This document shows, in pieces, positions 1 through 7,190 of a DNA stretch of 15,287 bases; the first letter of the stretch is position 1, and the number at the start of each line of letters is the position of its first letter. This DNA is from JAGOEF01 sp964511665. GTDB taxonomy: Bacteria; Bacteroidota; Bacteroidia; Bacteroidales; ML635J-15. The stretch lies in NCBI GenBank assembly GCA_964511665.1, contig CAZEHA010000067.1, positions 1-15,287 on the forward strand, given 5' to 3'. The notes under the pieces are model-generated. The model did not search any database. It was not told the DNA's origin and saw only the letters and a list, made by a program, of their open reading frames with translations. The position numbers and the translations under genes are program-made.

Positions 1-9
1 ACATTTAAT

Positions 10-24
10 TGTTGATTATCAACA
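10..24. repeat. 15-bp perfect inverted repeat with DnaA-box-like half
   Basis: TGTTGAT and ATCAACA flank a single central T. The right half includes TTATCAACA, one base from the DnaA box consensus TTATCCACA. It lies in the AT-rich stretch where the 5' part of the neighbouring glycosylase gene would be expected. It could be a protein-binding site or chance; nothing else here suggests an origin. Confidence 0.3.
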
Positions 25-48
25 GGTTAGAATAAATTTAAGGATTGA

Positions 49-471
49 CTAATTAACGAAACCGAAGCCTATGTGGGAGAACACGACCTTGCGTGCCACG
101 CCAGCAAAGGAAGAACACGCCGAACAGAGCCGATGTTCCTGATTGGTGGAATATTATACGTTTATTTAGTGTATGGCATGCATTTTATGTTGAATGTGGT
201 TACCGGGGCCGAAAACAGCGCCGAGGCCGTTTTAATAAGAGGTGCAGGAGAAATATCGGGTCCCGGAAAACTCACAAAAGCACTGGCGGTTGACGCATCA
301 TTTAATTGCGAATCGCTTATTTCATCAGAACGAATCTATATCAATGAGACAGGATTATTGCCTTCATACATAACTACGCCTCGCATTGGGATTGATTATG
401 CAGGCGAATTCTGGAAATCACAACCGCTTCGATTTGTTACAGTTCCAACCCATTTTAAAAAGATGAACTAG
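49..471 (+). pseudogene. mpg: DNA-3-methyladenine glycosylase (AAG/Mpg family), 5'-truncated remnant
   Basis: The encoded protein clearly matches the alkyladenine DNA glycosylase family, which excises alkylated purines in base-excision repair. The catalytic block ETEAY is encoded at 58-72. The active-site His follows at the family spacing (EHDLACH), then the YVYLVYGMHFMLNVVTG core, AVLIR, GPGKLTKAL and PRIGIDYAG. The gene appears broken. The reading frame is closed by TGA at 46-48, just before ETEAY, and by further in-frame stops at 13-15 and 28-30, so the roughly 60-70 N-terminal residues typical of the family are missing. The only start inside the open stretch, GTG at 73, falls after the catalytic Glu and Tyr. 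AVLIR is also followed almost at once by GPGKLTKAL, where the family has roughly 20-25 more residues, so there is an in-frame internal deletion as well. A gene caller would probably report 73-471 (132 aa) as a CDS. I judge it a non-functional remnant. Its TAG stop overlaps the stop of the convergent gene. Confidence 0.65.
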
Positions 472-689
472 TCCTCGAAATCGTCAATCTTGTCGCGAAG
501 CGACGAATATACCTCAACCGCTTTTTCATAGTCGCTTTCTTTAACAAGAACCATAACCCCGTCAATTTGCCTGAAAACCGATTCGTTGGTTAATGCACAT
601 TCAATACCATGCTCAATCAGTTTGTCTTTTAGCAGATATGCCCTATATTCATAGCGGAACCTTGCAATTGTCACCAATTTTTCTTTCAT
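468..689 (-). CDS. DUF2007 family small protein (putative signal-transducing protein)
   Basis: This is a 73-residue protein starting at ATG (complement of 687-689). The pattern 'LVTIARFRYEYRAYLLKDKLIEHGIEC', followed by a short strand and a C-terminal 'VMVLVKESDYEKAVEVY' helix, is typical of DUF2007 (putative prokaryotic signal-transducing protein). Members have a ferredoxin-like alpha/beta fold, and their exact role is unknown. There is no signal peptide or membrane segment, so it should be cytoplasmic. It is convergent with the glycosylase remnant, and both end within the tetranucleotide CTAG (468-471). It is divergent from nadB with about 130 bp between their starts, so it is probably transcribed alone. 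Family assignment is from recognition of the sequence pattern. Confidence 0.75.
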   Translation of the reverse strand: MKEKLVTIARFRYEYRAYLLKDKLIEHGIECALTNESVFRQIDGVMVLVKESDYEKAVEVYSSLRDKIDDFED

Positions 690-787
690 AACGAATCAAC
701 TTATACCGTGTTATACTATGTGAACCCCGAAAAGGTTTCAATTTGTATGAAAACTTTAACAATTATTTTATTTCATAAATGATTTTC

Positions 788-795
788 TAATTTTG
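788..795 (+). promoter_or_regulatory. Bacteroidetes -7 promoter box (TAATTTTG) before nadB
   Basis: TAATTTTG fits the Bacteroidetes -7 consensus TAnnTTTG. It ends 24 bases before the ATG at 820, which predicts transcription from about 802 and a leader of about 18 bases. I see no convincing TTG -33 element at the usual distance, so this is a moderate call. Confidence 0.4.
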
Positions 796-819
796 ACTTT
801 TAAATGTGAGTGCTATTCT

Positions 820-2376
820 ATGCAGAAAATTGTCGATTTCCTCGTTATTGGGTCTGGCATTGCCGGATTAAGCTATGCGCTTAAGGTCAGTCGTTATGGT
901 ACAGTGTGTTTGGTTACAAAAAACTCTATCGACGATACAGCAACCAACTATGCGCAAGGTGGCATTGCTTCGGTAATGTATCATCCCGATTCTTACGAAA
1001 AGCACATAAACGATACCTTGATAGCGGGTTGTCATCTGAACAGCGAGCATGTGGTAAGAACTGTTGTAAGCGAAGGCCCCGAAAGGATTACCGAACTTGT
1101 AAATTGGGGCACTCATTTCGATAGAAATATGGATGGGAAATTCGACCTCGCTAAAGAAGGAGGACATACCGAACATCGTGTATTACACAGCAAAGACCAC
1201 ACAGGCCGCGAAATTCAACACGCACTCATCAATCAGGTAAAAGCAAATCATCAAATTGAGGTGCTCGATAATCATTTTGCCATCGATATTATCACCCAGC
1301 ACCATTTAGGGCATTTGGTTAAGCGGATATACAACAATATCGAATGCTACGGAGCCTATGTGCAGAACAAAAACACAAAGGAGATAATCACGGTTTTATC
1401 GAGAATTACCATGATTGCCACGGGTGGTGCAGGTAATATTTACCAGAACACCACCAATCCTGCTATTGCAACCGGCGATGGAATAGCCATGGTATACCGT
1501 GCCAAAGGGATAGTTGACGATATGGAGTTTTTTCAGTTCCACCCCACCGCGTTATACCATCCGGTCGATCGGCCATCATTCTTAATCACAGAAGCACTCC
1601 GAGGGCATGGAGCTGTGCTCAAAGACCATAGCGGAAGCGAGTTTATGCGAAAATACGACTCACGTGGTTCATTGGCACCACGCGATATCGTTGCTCGAGC
1701 AATCGACAACGAAATGAAAATTTCGGGGCACGATTTTGTATTTCTTGATGCCACAGCTATTAACGCTGCCGATCTTCACGAAAAGTTTCCGAACATTTCT
1801 GCCAAATGTGCCGAATATGGCATCGACGTTACTTCTGAATGCATTCCGGTTATCCCGGCGGCTCATTATTTGTGTGGAGGCATTGCAACAGATATAAACG
1901 GACGCTCGAGTATCCGGTTTTTATATGCGGCCGGCGAAGTAGCAGCAACAGGTTTGCACGGGGCAAACAGGCTGGCATCAAACTCACTGCTCGAAGCAGT
2001 GGTTTTTGCACACAGAGCAGCAATCGCTTCGGTTGAAGAAATAAACATGGCCCGTATTGTTAACGAAATACCCGACTGGAACGATGAGGGAACCATTCAT
2101 AACGAAGAAATGGTGCTAATTACACAGAGCCTGAAAGAGATGCGACAAATTATGAGCAATTACGTGGGAATAGTTCGTTCCGATTTACGATTGAACCGTG
2201 CCATGTTGAGGCTCGAAATTCTATTTCGCGAAACAGAAACCCTATATAAATCATCGAAAATAACCCCAGAAATATGCGAATTAAGAAATATGATTAACGT
2301 GTCGTATCTGGTTATAAAAATGGCTTTGGCCCGACGTAGAAGTGTTGGCTTGCACTATAATGTTGACCATCAGTGA
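820..2376 (+). CDS. nadB: L-aspartate oxidase NadB
   Basis: NadB is an FAD-dependent flavoenzyme that oxidises L-aspartate to iminoaspartate. Iminoaspartate is then condensed by NadA to quinolinate in de novo NAD synthesis; nadA and nadC are not in this window. From the ATG at 820 the protein has 518 residues, close to the usual 520-540. The N-terminal FAD-binding motif is GSGIAG (11-16), followed by NYAQGG (43-48). The conserved EGGHTEHR (113-120), TGGAG (201-205), FQFHPT (near 240), RGHG (261-264, active-site Arg), HYLCGG (349-354, active-site His) and GANRLASNSLLE (381-392) are all present, so the enzyme looks intact. The C-terminal helical domain is also present. The open frame extends upstream to a TTG at 793, but that triplet lies inside the likely -7 box, and the protein beginning at 820 starts right before the flavin fold. 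It ends 88 bp before the protease gene, which has its own promoter box. Confidence 0.93.
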   Translation: MQKIVDFLVIGSGIAGLSYALKVSRYGTVCLVTKNSIDDTATNYAQGGIASVMYHPDSYEKHINDTLIAGCHLNSEHVVRTVVSEGPERITELVNWGTHFDRNMDGKFDLAKEGGHTEHRVLHSKDHTGREIQHALINQVKANHQIEVLDNHFAIDIITQHHLGHLVKRIYNNIECYGAYVQNKNTKEIITVLSRITMIATGGAGNIYQNTTNPAIATGDGIAMVYRAKGIVDDMEFFQFHPTALYHPVDRPSFLITEALRGHGAVLKDHSGSEFMRKYDSRGSLAPRDIVARAIDNEMKISGHDFVFLDATAINAADLHEKFPNISAKCAEYGIDVTSECIPVIPAAHYLCGGIATDINGRSSIRFLYAAGEVAATGLHGANRLASNSLLEAVVFAHRAAIASVEEINMARIVNEIPDWNDEGTIHNEEMVLITQSLKEMRQIMSNYVGIVRSDLRLNRAMLRLEILFRETETLYKSSKITPEICELRNMINVSYLVIKMALARRRSVGLHYNVDHQ

Positions 2377-2437
2377 CTATTGGTATAAATAGCAATGCAG
2401 AATAATATTTAAAATACAAACCAAAAAAAATAATATG

Positions 2438-2445
2438 TATCTTTG
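2438..2445 (+). promoter_or_regulatory. Bacteroidetes -7 promoter box (TATCTTTG) before the C10 protease
   Basis: TATCTTTG is a perfect match to TAnnTTTG. It lies 19 bases before the ATG at 2465, predicting a very short leader of roughly 10-13 bases. The surrounding DNA is A-rich, and no clear -33 TTG is seen. Confidence 0.5.
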
Positions 2446-2464
2446 TTAACAAACTTTTAATGAA

Positions 2465-4609
2465 ATGAAAAAAATAATTGTAATTCTTGTAACTATTGTC
2501 ATCAGCTTCTCGCTGTTTGGCGGAGGTATTAAATTGAATGATGCCGAAAAGGTGGCAAAAAGTTTCTATTATCAACGTGTTCAGGCTTACCAGCCGTTGA
2601 GTTGGGACAATATCAGGCTGCTGCCTGTTGTAAAACCCGAAGACGGATTGTATCCATATTACATTTTCAATGTAAACGAAGACGAAGGTTTTATCATGGT
2701 TTCTTCCATCAATAGTATTTCGCCGGTGTTGGCATATTCGTTCGAAGGACCATTTAATATGAATAATATGTCGCCGGCTCAGGAATCTTATGTTGATTAT
2801 TATGCCAGTGCTGTAAATCATCATTTTAACATTGACGAAGCCCCAAAGGCCGAGGTACTCGACGAATGGCAGCAGCTGCTTGCTTTTGAACCGGGCAATG
2901 GATATAAAGATGAAATCACTGTTGGCCCATTTCTTCTGGTGAAATGGAATCAAGATCATCCTTACAATGCAGCTTGTCCTTTAGATAGCGATTGCAACTA
3001 TTCTAACGGACGGGTATATGTTGGTTGTGTTGCCATTGCCATGGTTCAGGTGATGAAATTTTACAATTGGCCGGCTACCGGCGAAGGTTCAAAAACCCAC
3101 ATGAGTTTTATGAACGGTGGCTACGGAAACATCACTATTAACTATGCTCAGCAATCGTACAACTGGTACGAAATGACCAATACCGTTAGCGGAACAATTA
3201 ATGATCAGGTTGCCAAAATATGCTACCATGCCGGTGTTGCCGTTTCAATGTATTGGGGATGCGACGGTTCAGGTGCACAAAGTTCTGCTATTGTAACTGC
3301 ACTTAAAAACTATTTTAAATATTCTACCAGTGTTCAGCTAATCAAAAAATCGAACTATACCGATGCCAACTGGAAAACAGCGTTGCGCAATCAGCTCGAT
3401 CAGGGAAAACCCATGGTGTATGTTGGCGACCCAAGCAGTGGTGCAGGCCATGCATGGAACTGCGACGGGTATCAAGGCACTACCCACTTTCATATGAACT
3501 GGGGTTGGGGTGGCTCCGGTAATGGCTTCTATACCCTCGAAAACCTTACATCATCGGCAACACCCGGTGGACCCGATTATAACTTCATATACAATCAGGA
3601 AGCAATTATCAATATTTACCCACGCGATACCTATCCATTGTACTGCAATCAGAATATTAACCTGACCGGTTATACAGGAGCCTTTAACGATGGAAGTGTT
3701 AATCTAGATTATCAGAATAATTTTAACTGCACTTATACTATCAATCCGGAGTGTGGAGCAGTTGTGCAACTGAAGTTCGAAAGCTTTGATCTGGCCGCAG
3801 GTGATGAATTGCGTTTACACGATGGCCCCAATACCGATTCTCCATTAATCGACACTTATACCAGCAGTAACCCTCCCGGAACAGGATTGATTACAAGCGA
3901 TAAAGGGGGAATGTGCCTGCAATTTGTTACCGATGGTGCCGAAACAGCCGCAGGTTGGGATGTTGCTTACACTGTGAAAAATTGCAAAACCAATATTCAG
4001 GCAACTGAACCTAGTGGTACTATTAACGATGGGAGTGGTCCTTGTAACTACAGTAATTCTTCGGTGTGTTCATGGTTTGTTCAGCCCCCCGGTGCTACCT
4101 GGATTAGCTTTAATTTTACCGAATTCGATCTGGCGGGTACACTCGATTATGTGAAAATTTATAAAAATGCCATCGGCGCATCCAATCTTATTGCCGAGTT
4201 TAATGCAAACAATCAACCTAGCTCCGAAATTGTAGTAGAAAGTGGTGTGGCAGTTGTGCAGTTTTTTGCTGATGCCAATAACAATTCTGCCGGTTGGACA
4301 GTAAACTACAATTCGTCGCTTACCGATGTCGAAGATATTTCGTTGAAACCCATAGTACAAATCTATCCCAATCCTTCCGATGGTAATCTCGATATTAACT
4401 ATTACGGACAGGGAAGCTCTAGCGCCGATGTCAGCATTACTGATGTCACCGGAAAAACACTGTATAAAATTTCGCAAAACAGCAACAACAGTATTTTTAA
4501 ATTTCATATCGGCGATGGCGAAGCTGTTCGGTTAAGCGATGGTATTTATTTCCTCGAAATTCGTTCGGGAGAAATAATTCACACCGAAAAAATAATCATT
4601 TCGCGATAA
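2465..4609 (+). CDS. Secreted C10 (streptopain-like) cysteine protease with two CUB-like domains and T9SS sorting domain
   Basis: This 714-residue exported protein has several parts in order. A Sec signal peptide occupies about 1-20 (MKKIIVILVT... hydrophobic core). A Spi-like inhibitory propeptide follows at about 23-130 (LNDAEKVAKSFY... GFIMVSS... PVLAYS). The peptidase C10 domain spans about 155-385. Visible active-site features are Gln163 in WNQDHPYN (oxyanion hole), Cys188 in YVGCVAIAM, His329 in AGHAWNCDGY and the HFHMNWGWGG block (341-350). Two CUB-like beta-sandwich repeats cover roughly 394-505 and 507-616. A type A type IX secretion sorting domain covers about 628-714 (IYPNPSDG... 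DVTGKTLY... GIYFLEI... EKIIISR). The expected path is Sec export, crossing of the outer membrane by the Por system, removal of the sorting domain, and release or anchoring to A-LPS. The family includes streptococcal SpeB and Prevotella interpain; the substrate here is unknown. It is probably monocistronic, with its own -7 box and a hairpin terminator. Confidence 0.9.
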   Translation: MKKIIVILVTIVISFSLFGGGIKLNDAEKVAKSFYYQRVQAYQPLSWDNIRLLPVVKPEDGLYPYYIFNVNEDEGFIMVSSINSISPVLAYSFEGPFNMNNMSPAQESYVDYYASAVNHHFNIDEAPKAEVLDEWQQLLAFEPGNGYKDEITVGPFLLVKWNQDHPYNAACPLDSDCNYSNGRVYVGCVAIAMVQVMKFYNWPATGEGSKTHMSFMNGGYGNITINYAQQSYNWYEMTNTVSGTINDQVAKICYHAGVAVSMYWGCDGSGAQSSAIVTALKNYFKYSTSVQLIKKSNYTDANWKTALRNQLDQGKPMVYVGDPSSGAGHAWNCDGYQGTTHFHMNWGWGGSGNGFYTLENLTSSATPGGPDYNFIYNQEAIINIYPRDTYPLYCNQNINLTGYTGAFNDGSVNLDYQNNFNCTYTINPECGAVVQLKFESFDLAAGDELRLHDGPNTDSPLIDTYTSSNPPGTGLITSDKGGMCLQFVTDGAETAAGWDVAYTVKNCKTNIQATEPSGTINDGSGPCNYSNSSVCSWFVQPPGATWISFNFTEFDLAGTLDYVKIYKNAIGASNLIAEFNANNQPSSEIVVESGVAVVQFFADANNNSAGWTVNYNSSLTDVEDISLKPIVQIYPNPSDGNLDINYYGQGSSSADVSITDVTGKTLYKISQNSNNSIFKFHIGDGEAVRLSDGIYFLEIRSGEIIHTEKIIISR

Positions 4610-4624
4610 GAAAAAACTGTATAT

Positions 4625-4658
4625 AAAAAATGGAAGCATCGGCATGCTTCCATTTTTT
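4625..4658. terminator. Bidirectional intrinsic terminator
   Basis: A perfect 15-bp inverted repeat (4625-4639 with 4644-4658) surrounds a CGGC loop. The core is TGGAAGCAT/ATGCTTCCA, with A6 on the left arm and T8 on the right. Read on either strand, the stem is followed by a T-run. It lies between the converging protease gene (ends 4609) and the PGK-like gene (ends 4680) and should stop both transcripts. Confidence 0.88.
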
Positions 4659-4679
4659 TTGCCGGCTCTCTGTGTATTT

Positions 4680-5969
4680 TTATTTATTACAGTTAACTAA
4701 AGCCTTAACCGGTTCCAGTCCAAGATAGGTGCCATTTTCGATGGCCTTAAGAACAGCCCCTCCGCCGGTGAATATGTAATATTTAGGACTGTCGAGAGCC
4801 ATAATATATAAACCCGGAAGAAGTCGTTTTAATTCCTGCATAGTATCGCCGCCACCATATAGTTTCACCGCCTCTATATTGGTGTCGATAAGGCTGTCGA
4901 GAGCTATTGTGCCCTCGTTAAAATGGGGAGTGTATCCCATAACGGCATTCACAAATATGGTATGTGCCGAGAGGAATACATCTTGCACGTGAGCATCTTC
5001 AAACGATTCGGCCGCTACATCAAGTACCCAGTTTAACTCGGTTCCCGGAGCCAGTTTACGAATATCGTGTATTCGATGTTTCCCTTCGAATTTCCCTTCG
5101 ATGCTGTCTGATTCAACAATATAGGGTAGCTCTACAAGCGTGTCGCCATATTGTTTGGCTTTTTCAACAAACAAAGCTGCCAACCTGATGTCTTCTTCTT
5201 CGAGACCCTTTATTTTGAACCCATATTTTGCTGCCAGGTAGGCATTATATATCACGCCTCCCAAAACCAGATAATCTGACTTATCGAGAAGTGCATAAAG
5301 CGAATCGATCTTAGTATCGAACTTACTTCCTGCTACTACCGAAACCATGGGTTTTTGGGCTTCGTATATGCGGTCGAGATTCTCAATTTCTTTTTGAAGC
5401 AAAAAACCGGCATATGATGGCAGATAATGACTGATTCTTACTGTAGATGCATGTGCCTGCCACGACCCGAAAGCATCGTTTACATAAATATCGGCCAGCC
5501 CCGAAAGTTGATTGGCCAAACGTTCGGCAGCGTCGTCCTTGGCTTCTTCTCCTACGAACCAACGGGTGTTGGGAAGATAGATCATGTCAATTTCGCGGTT
5601 TCGAAGTTGGCGAATCAAATGGTTTACGCTGGTTTCAATACCCAAATAACCACCTCCGTTGTGCGCATAAAATTCAGGAACTTTAATGCTTACGTGTAAT
5701 TTGTTCTGTAAATATTCAACGATGGGTTGCACCGAACTGTCGTTGTCAATCTTTATTTCTCCTGTTTTTTTATCTTTTGGCCTGCCTACATGAGTCATAA
5801 GAATTATCTTTCCGCCTTTGGCCAGAATATGAAACAGTGTGCCGAAAGTAGCATCGATTCGATACGGATCGTGAATTTCTCCTTTTTTTACCACGTTGTG
5901 GTCTACACGTACCAGAACTACTTTGTCTTTAAGGTCGGCATGTTGAATTAAGGGAAGTTGTGTTTTCAT
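4680..5969 (-). CDS. pgk: Divergent phosphoglycerate kinase family protein
   Basis: The 429-residue protein spans the whole PGK fold (canonical bacterial PGK is about 390-420). PGK transfers phosphate between 1,3-bisphosphoglycerate and ADP in glycolysis. Landmarks kept: VRVDHNV (20-26; family VRVDFNVP), Arg37 in YRI, HVGRPKD (60-66), DIYVNDAFG (160-168), AHAST (172-176), GSKFDTKI (214-221, with the nucleotide-site Lys216), YGGGDT (371-376) and TGGGA (401-405). Several normally near-invariant positions differ. The GTAHRAHAS loop is GSWQAHAS here, one residue shorter and without the substrate-binding Arg. LENxRF is LPNTRWF. The WNGPMGxFE nucleotide loop is VNAVMGYTP, without the Gly-Pro pair and the acidic residue. 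It is therefore a full-length family member whose catalytic competence is uncertain. A canonical pgk may exist elsewhere in the genome. Transcribed alone, it has a -7 box 17 bases before the ATG and a shared terminator at its end. Confidence 0.82.
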   Translation of the reverse strand: MKTQLPLIQHADLKDKVVLVRVDHNVVKKGEIHDPYRIDATFGTLFHILAKGGKIILMTHVGRPKDKKTGEIKIDNDSSVQPIVEYLQNKLHVSIKVPEFYAHNGGGYLGIETSVNHLIRQLRNREIDMIYLPNTRWFVGEEAKDDAAERLANQLSGLADIYVNDAFGSWQAHASTVRISHYLPSYAGFLLQKEIENLDRIYEAQKPMVSVVAGSKFDTKIDSLYALLDKSDYLVLGGVIYNAYLAAKYGFKIKGLEEEDIRLAALFVEKAKQYGDTLVELPYIVESDSIEGKFEGKHRIHDIRKLAPGTELNWVLDVAAESFEDAHVQDVFLSAHTIFVNAVMGYTPHFNEGTIALDSLIDTNIEAVKLYGGGDTMQELKRLLPGLYIMALDSPKYYIFTGGGAVLKAIENGTYLGLEPVKALVNCNK

Positions 5970-5985
5970 GGGTAGTGAGTTTGCT

Positions 5986-5993
5986 CAAAATTA
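5986..5993 (-). promoter_or_regulatory. Bacteroidetes -7 promoter box (TAATTTTG) before the PGK-like gene
   Basis: On the minus strand TAATTTTG (CAAAATTA on the plus strand) matches TAnnTTTG. It is the same octamer as the one before nadB, at a similar distance from its start codon (17 bases). No clear -33 element is seen. Confidence 0.42.
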
Positions 5994-6138
5994 GTAATAT
6001 ATTTTTAAATAGCACTCTATTTTATTTATACTTTTTCGAACGACTTTCATATTTTACAGCCTGATATTTCAAGCCTAAAAAATATGGATACGCTACATTA
6101 CAGGCATGGCTTTTGATAGTTTAAAAATAAAAAACGAT

Positions 6139-6516
6139 ATGAAAATTTTCACAAGAATTGTGCTGTTGTTTCTGGTTTTGGGAACAGCGTCATGTGCTAC
6201 GAGGCACGATGTAAACACCGGTTTTCAATGTAACTACGGGCACGGTTCGTTTGGGCAAACCAGCGCAGCTTTTGGCAACGAAACTATTTGCCTCGAAGGA
6301 ACTCTGGTGGCCACAGGCGGGGTTTTCATTATTGTATTGTTCGACAGCAACGGTAGCGAGTTGTATAAATCGGTATTCGACAATACCATTTCAGACAACA
6401 ACAATCCTAAAACCTATTTTATCGACACAGGCATTACTGTAAGCGCAGGGGTGTACACGCTGCAATACGAAAGTATAGGCGCTTCGGGTAGTATTAACGT
6501 GAAATTGCATAATTGA
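6139..6516 (+). CDS. Probable lipoprotein of unknown function
   Basis: From the ATG at 6139 this encodes 125 residues. It begins with a classical lipoprotein signal: charged MKIFTR, a hydrophobic core, then TASC with Cys19 as the predicted lipidated residue. An upstream in-frame ATG (6106) would add 11 polar residues in front of the signal and is less likely. The mature part (about 107 residues) is rich in Gly, Thr, Asn and beta-strand patterns (GVFIIVLFDSNG, GVYTLQYESIG), suggesting a small beta-sandwich. I do not recognise a family. The next gene begins 36 bp downstream on the same strand and is also exported, so the pair probably forms a unit. No convincing TAnnTTTG box was found in front of it. 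Confidence 0.72.
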   Translation: MKIFTRIVLLFLVLGTASCATRHDVNTGFQCNYGHGSFGQTSAAFGNETICLEGTLVATGGVFIIVLFDSNGSELYKSVFDNTISDNNNPKTYFIDTGITVSAGVYTLQYESIGASGSINVKLHN

Positions 6517-6552
6517 TATTTTTCACTTTCTTTTGCATAAAAACAAAAGCCA

Positions 6553-6996
6553 ATGACAAAGATTAGTCTGATTGTGTTGATACTGTTTTTCGGCGGATCG
6601 TCGAAAGTGCGTCCCGAGAATTACAAGGATATCGAAAAGCTCAGCAAAAAGTTTGTTAGTGCTGTCAAAAAGCACAATTTAAATGCCTGCATGAAATGTT
6701 TCGACATGCAATACCGCTTGCAGCAACACGATAGTTTTCTGAAAGGCAATACCAAGCAGTTTGTCGAAGAGTTTTTGGCCGGTGAGTATTATAGCGATAA
6801 TGGCAACCACGATTTTTATGTTCCCGATTTTAACGCTATTACTTCTATCAAGTGCAATGGTCTCGATTTTGTGGACGAAGATTTGTGTCTGGTTGTGTAC
6901 GAAATTGGCTTACGCGATGGAGGCACTTTGATTTCGAGAGTACATGTACGCTATAAATCAAAGAAAAATATGGGCTTTGTTGGGCCTATGGGGTAG
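6553..6996 (+). CDS. Small exported protein of unknown function
   Basis: The 147-residue protein starts with a short hydrophobic signal (TKISLIVLILFFGG) and no lipobox Cys, so it is probably secreted or periplasmic. The body has an amphipathic N-terminal helix (DIEKLSKKFVSAVKKHNLNACMKCF) followed by alternating strands (CLVVYEIGL, RVHVRYKSK). That order is reminiscent of NTF2/SnoaL-like cone folds, but I cannot assign a family. There are four Cys residues, two in a CMKC arrangement and two later. It lies 36 bp after the preceding lipoprotein gene and is likely co-transcribed. After its stop, about 190 bp of non-coding DNA precede the response regulator. Confidence 0.7.
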   Translation: MTKISLIVLILFFGGSSKVRPENYKDIEKLSKKFVSAVKKHNLNACMKCFDMQYRLQQHDSFLKGNTKQFVEEFLAGEYYSDNGNHDFYVPDFNAITSIKCNGLDFVDEDLCLVVYEIGLRDGGTLISRVHVRYKSKKNMGFVGPMG

Positions 6997-7010
6997 TTTA
7001 ACTGAAATTC

Positions 7011-7043
7011 CATGCATATGCATGCATGTTCTACACATGTTCT
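7011..7043. repeat. Palindrome cluster and short direct repeat upstream of the response regulator gene
   Basis: ATGCATATGCAT (7012-7023) is a perfect 12-bp palindrome, overlapped by CATGCATG (7021-7028). Immediately after, CATGTTCT occurs twice with an 11-base period (7025-7032 and 7036-7043), about one helical turn, as in operator pairs. The non-coding stretch 6997-7190 has no other clear element and no perfect TAnnTTTG box. A regulatory role is inference. Confidence 0.3.
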
Positions 7044-7190
7044 GCAGTGCATAATCAATTATAATACCCACATTCGTCGCTATTGCAAAGTTTTGGGTAG
7101 CTAGAACGCTTTCATCTACACATCTTTGTTGCATGCACTTGTCGGCATTTGTGCTATCTTTTATTATTTTTACAGAAAATATTTTGATAT

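Noticed and set aside
793..819. Upstream TTG start for nadB adding nine residues
   Set aside because: The added residues are not part of the flavin fold, and the TTG falls within the likely -7 promoter box; ATG at 820 fits better.
2312..2959. 215-codon open frame on the minus strand
   Set aside because: It covers the nadB 3' end and protease 5' end in antisense; its composition is shadow-like and it has no motif.
7153..7161. TATCTTTT as a -7 promoter box for the response regulator
   Set aside because: The last consensus base is wrong and no -33 TTG sits at the right distance; similarly CATCTTTG at 7121-7128 has a wrong first base.
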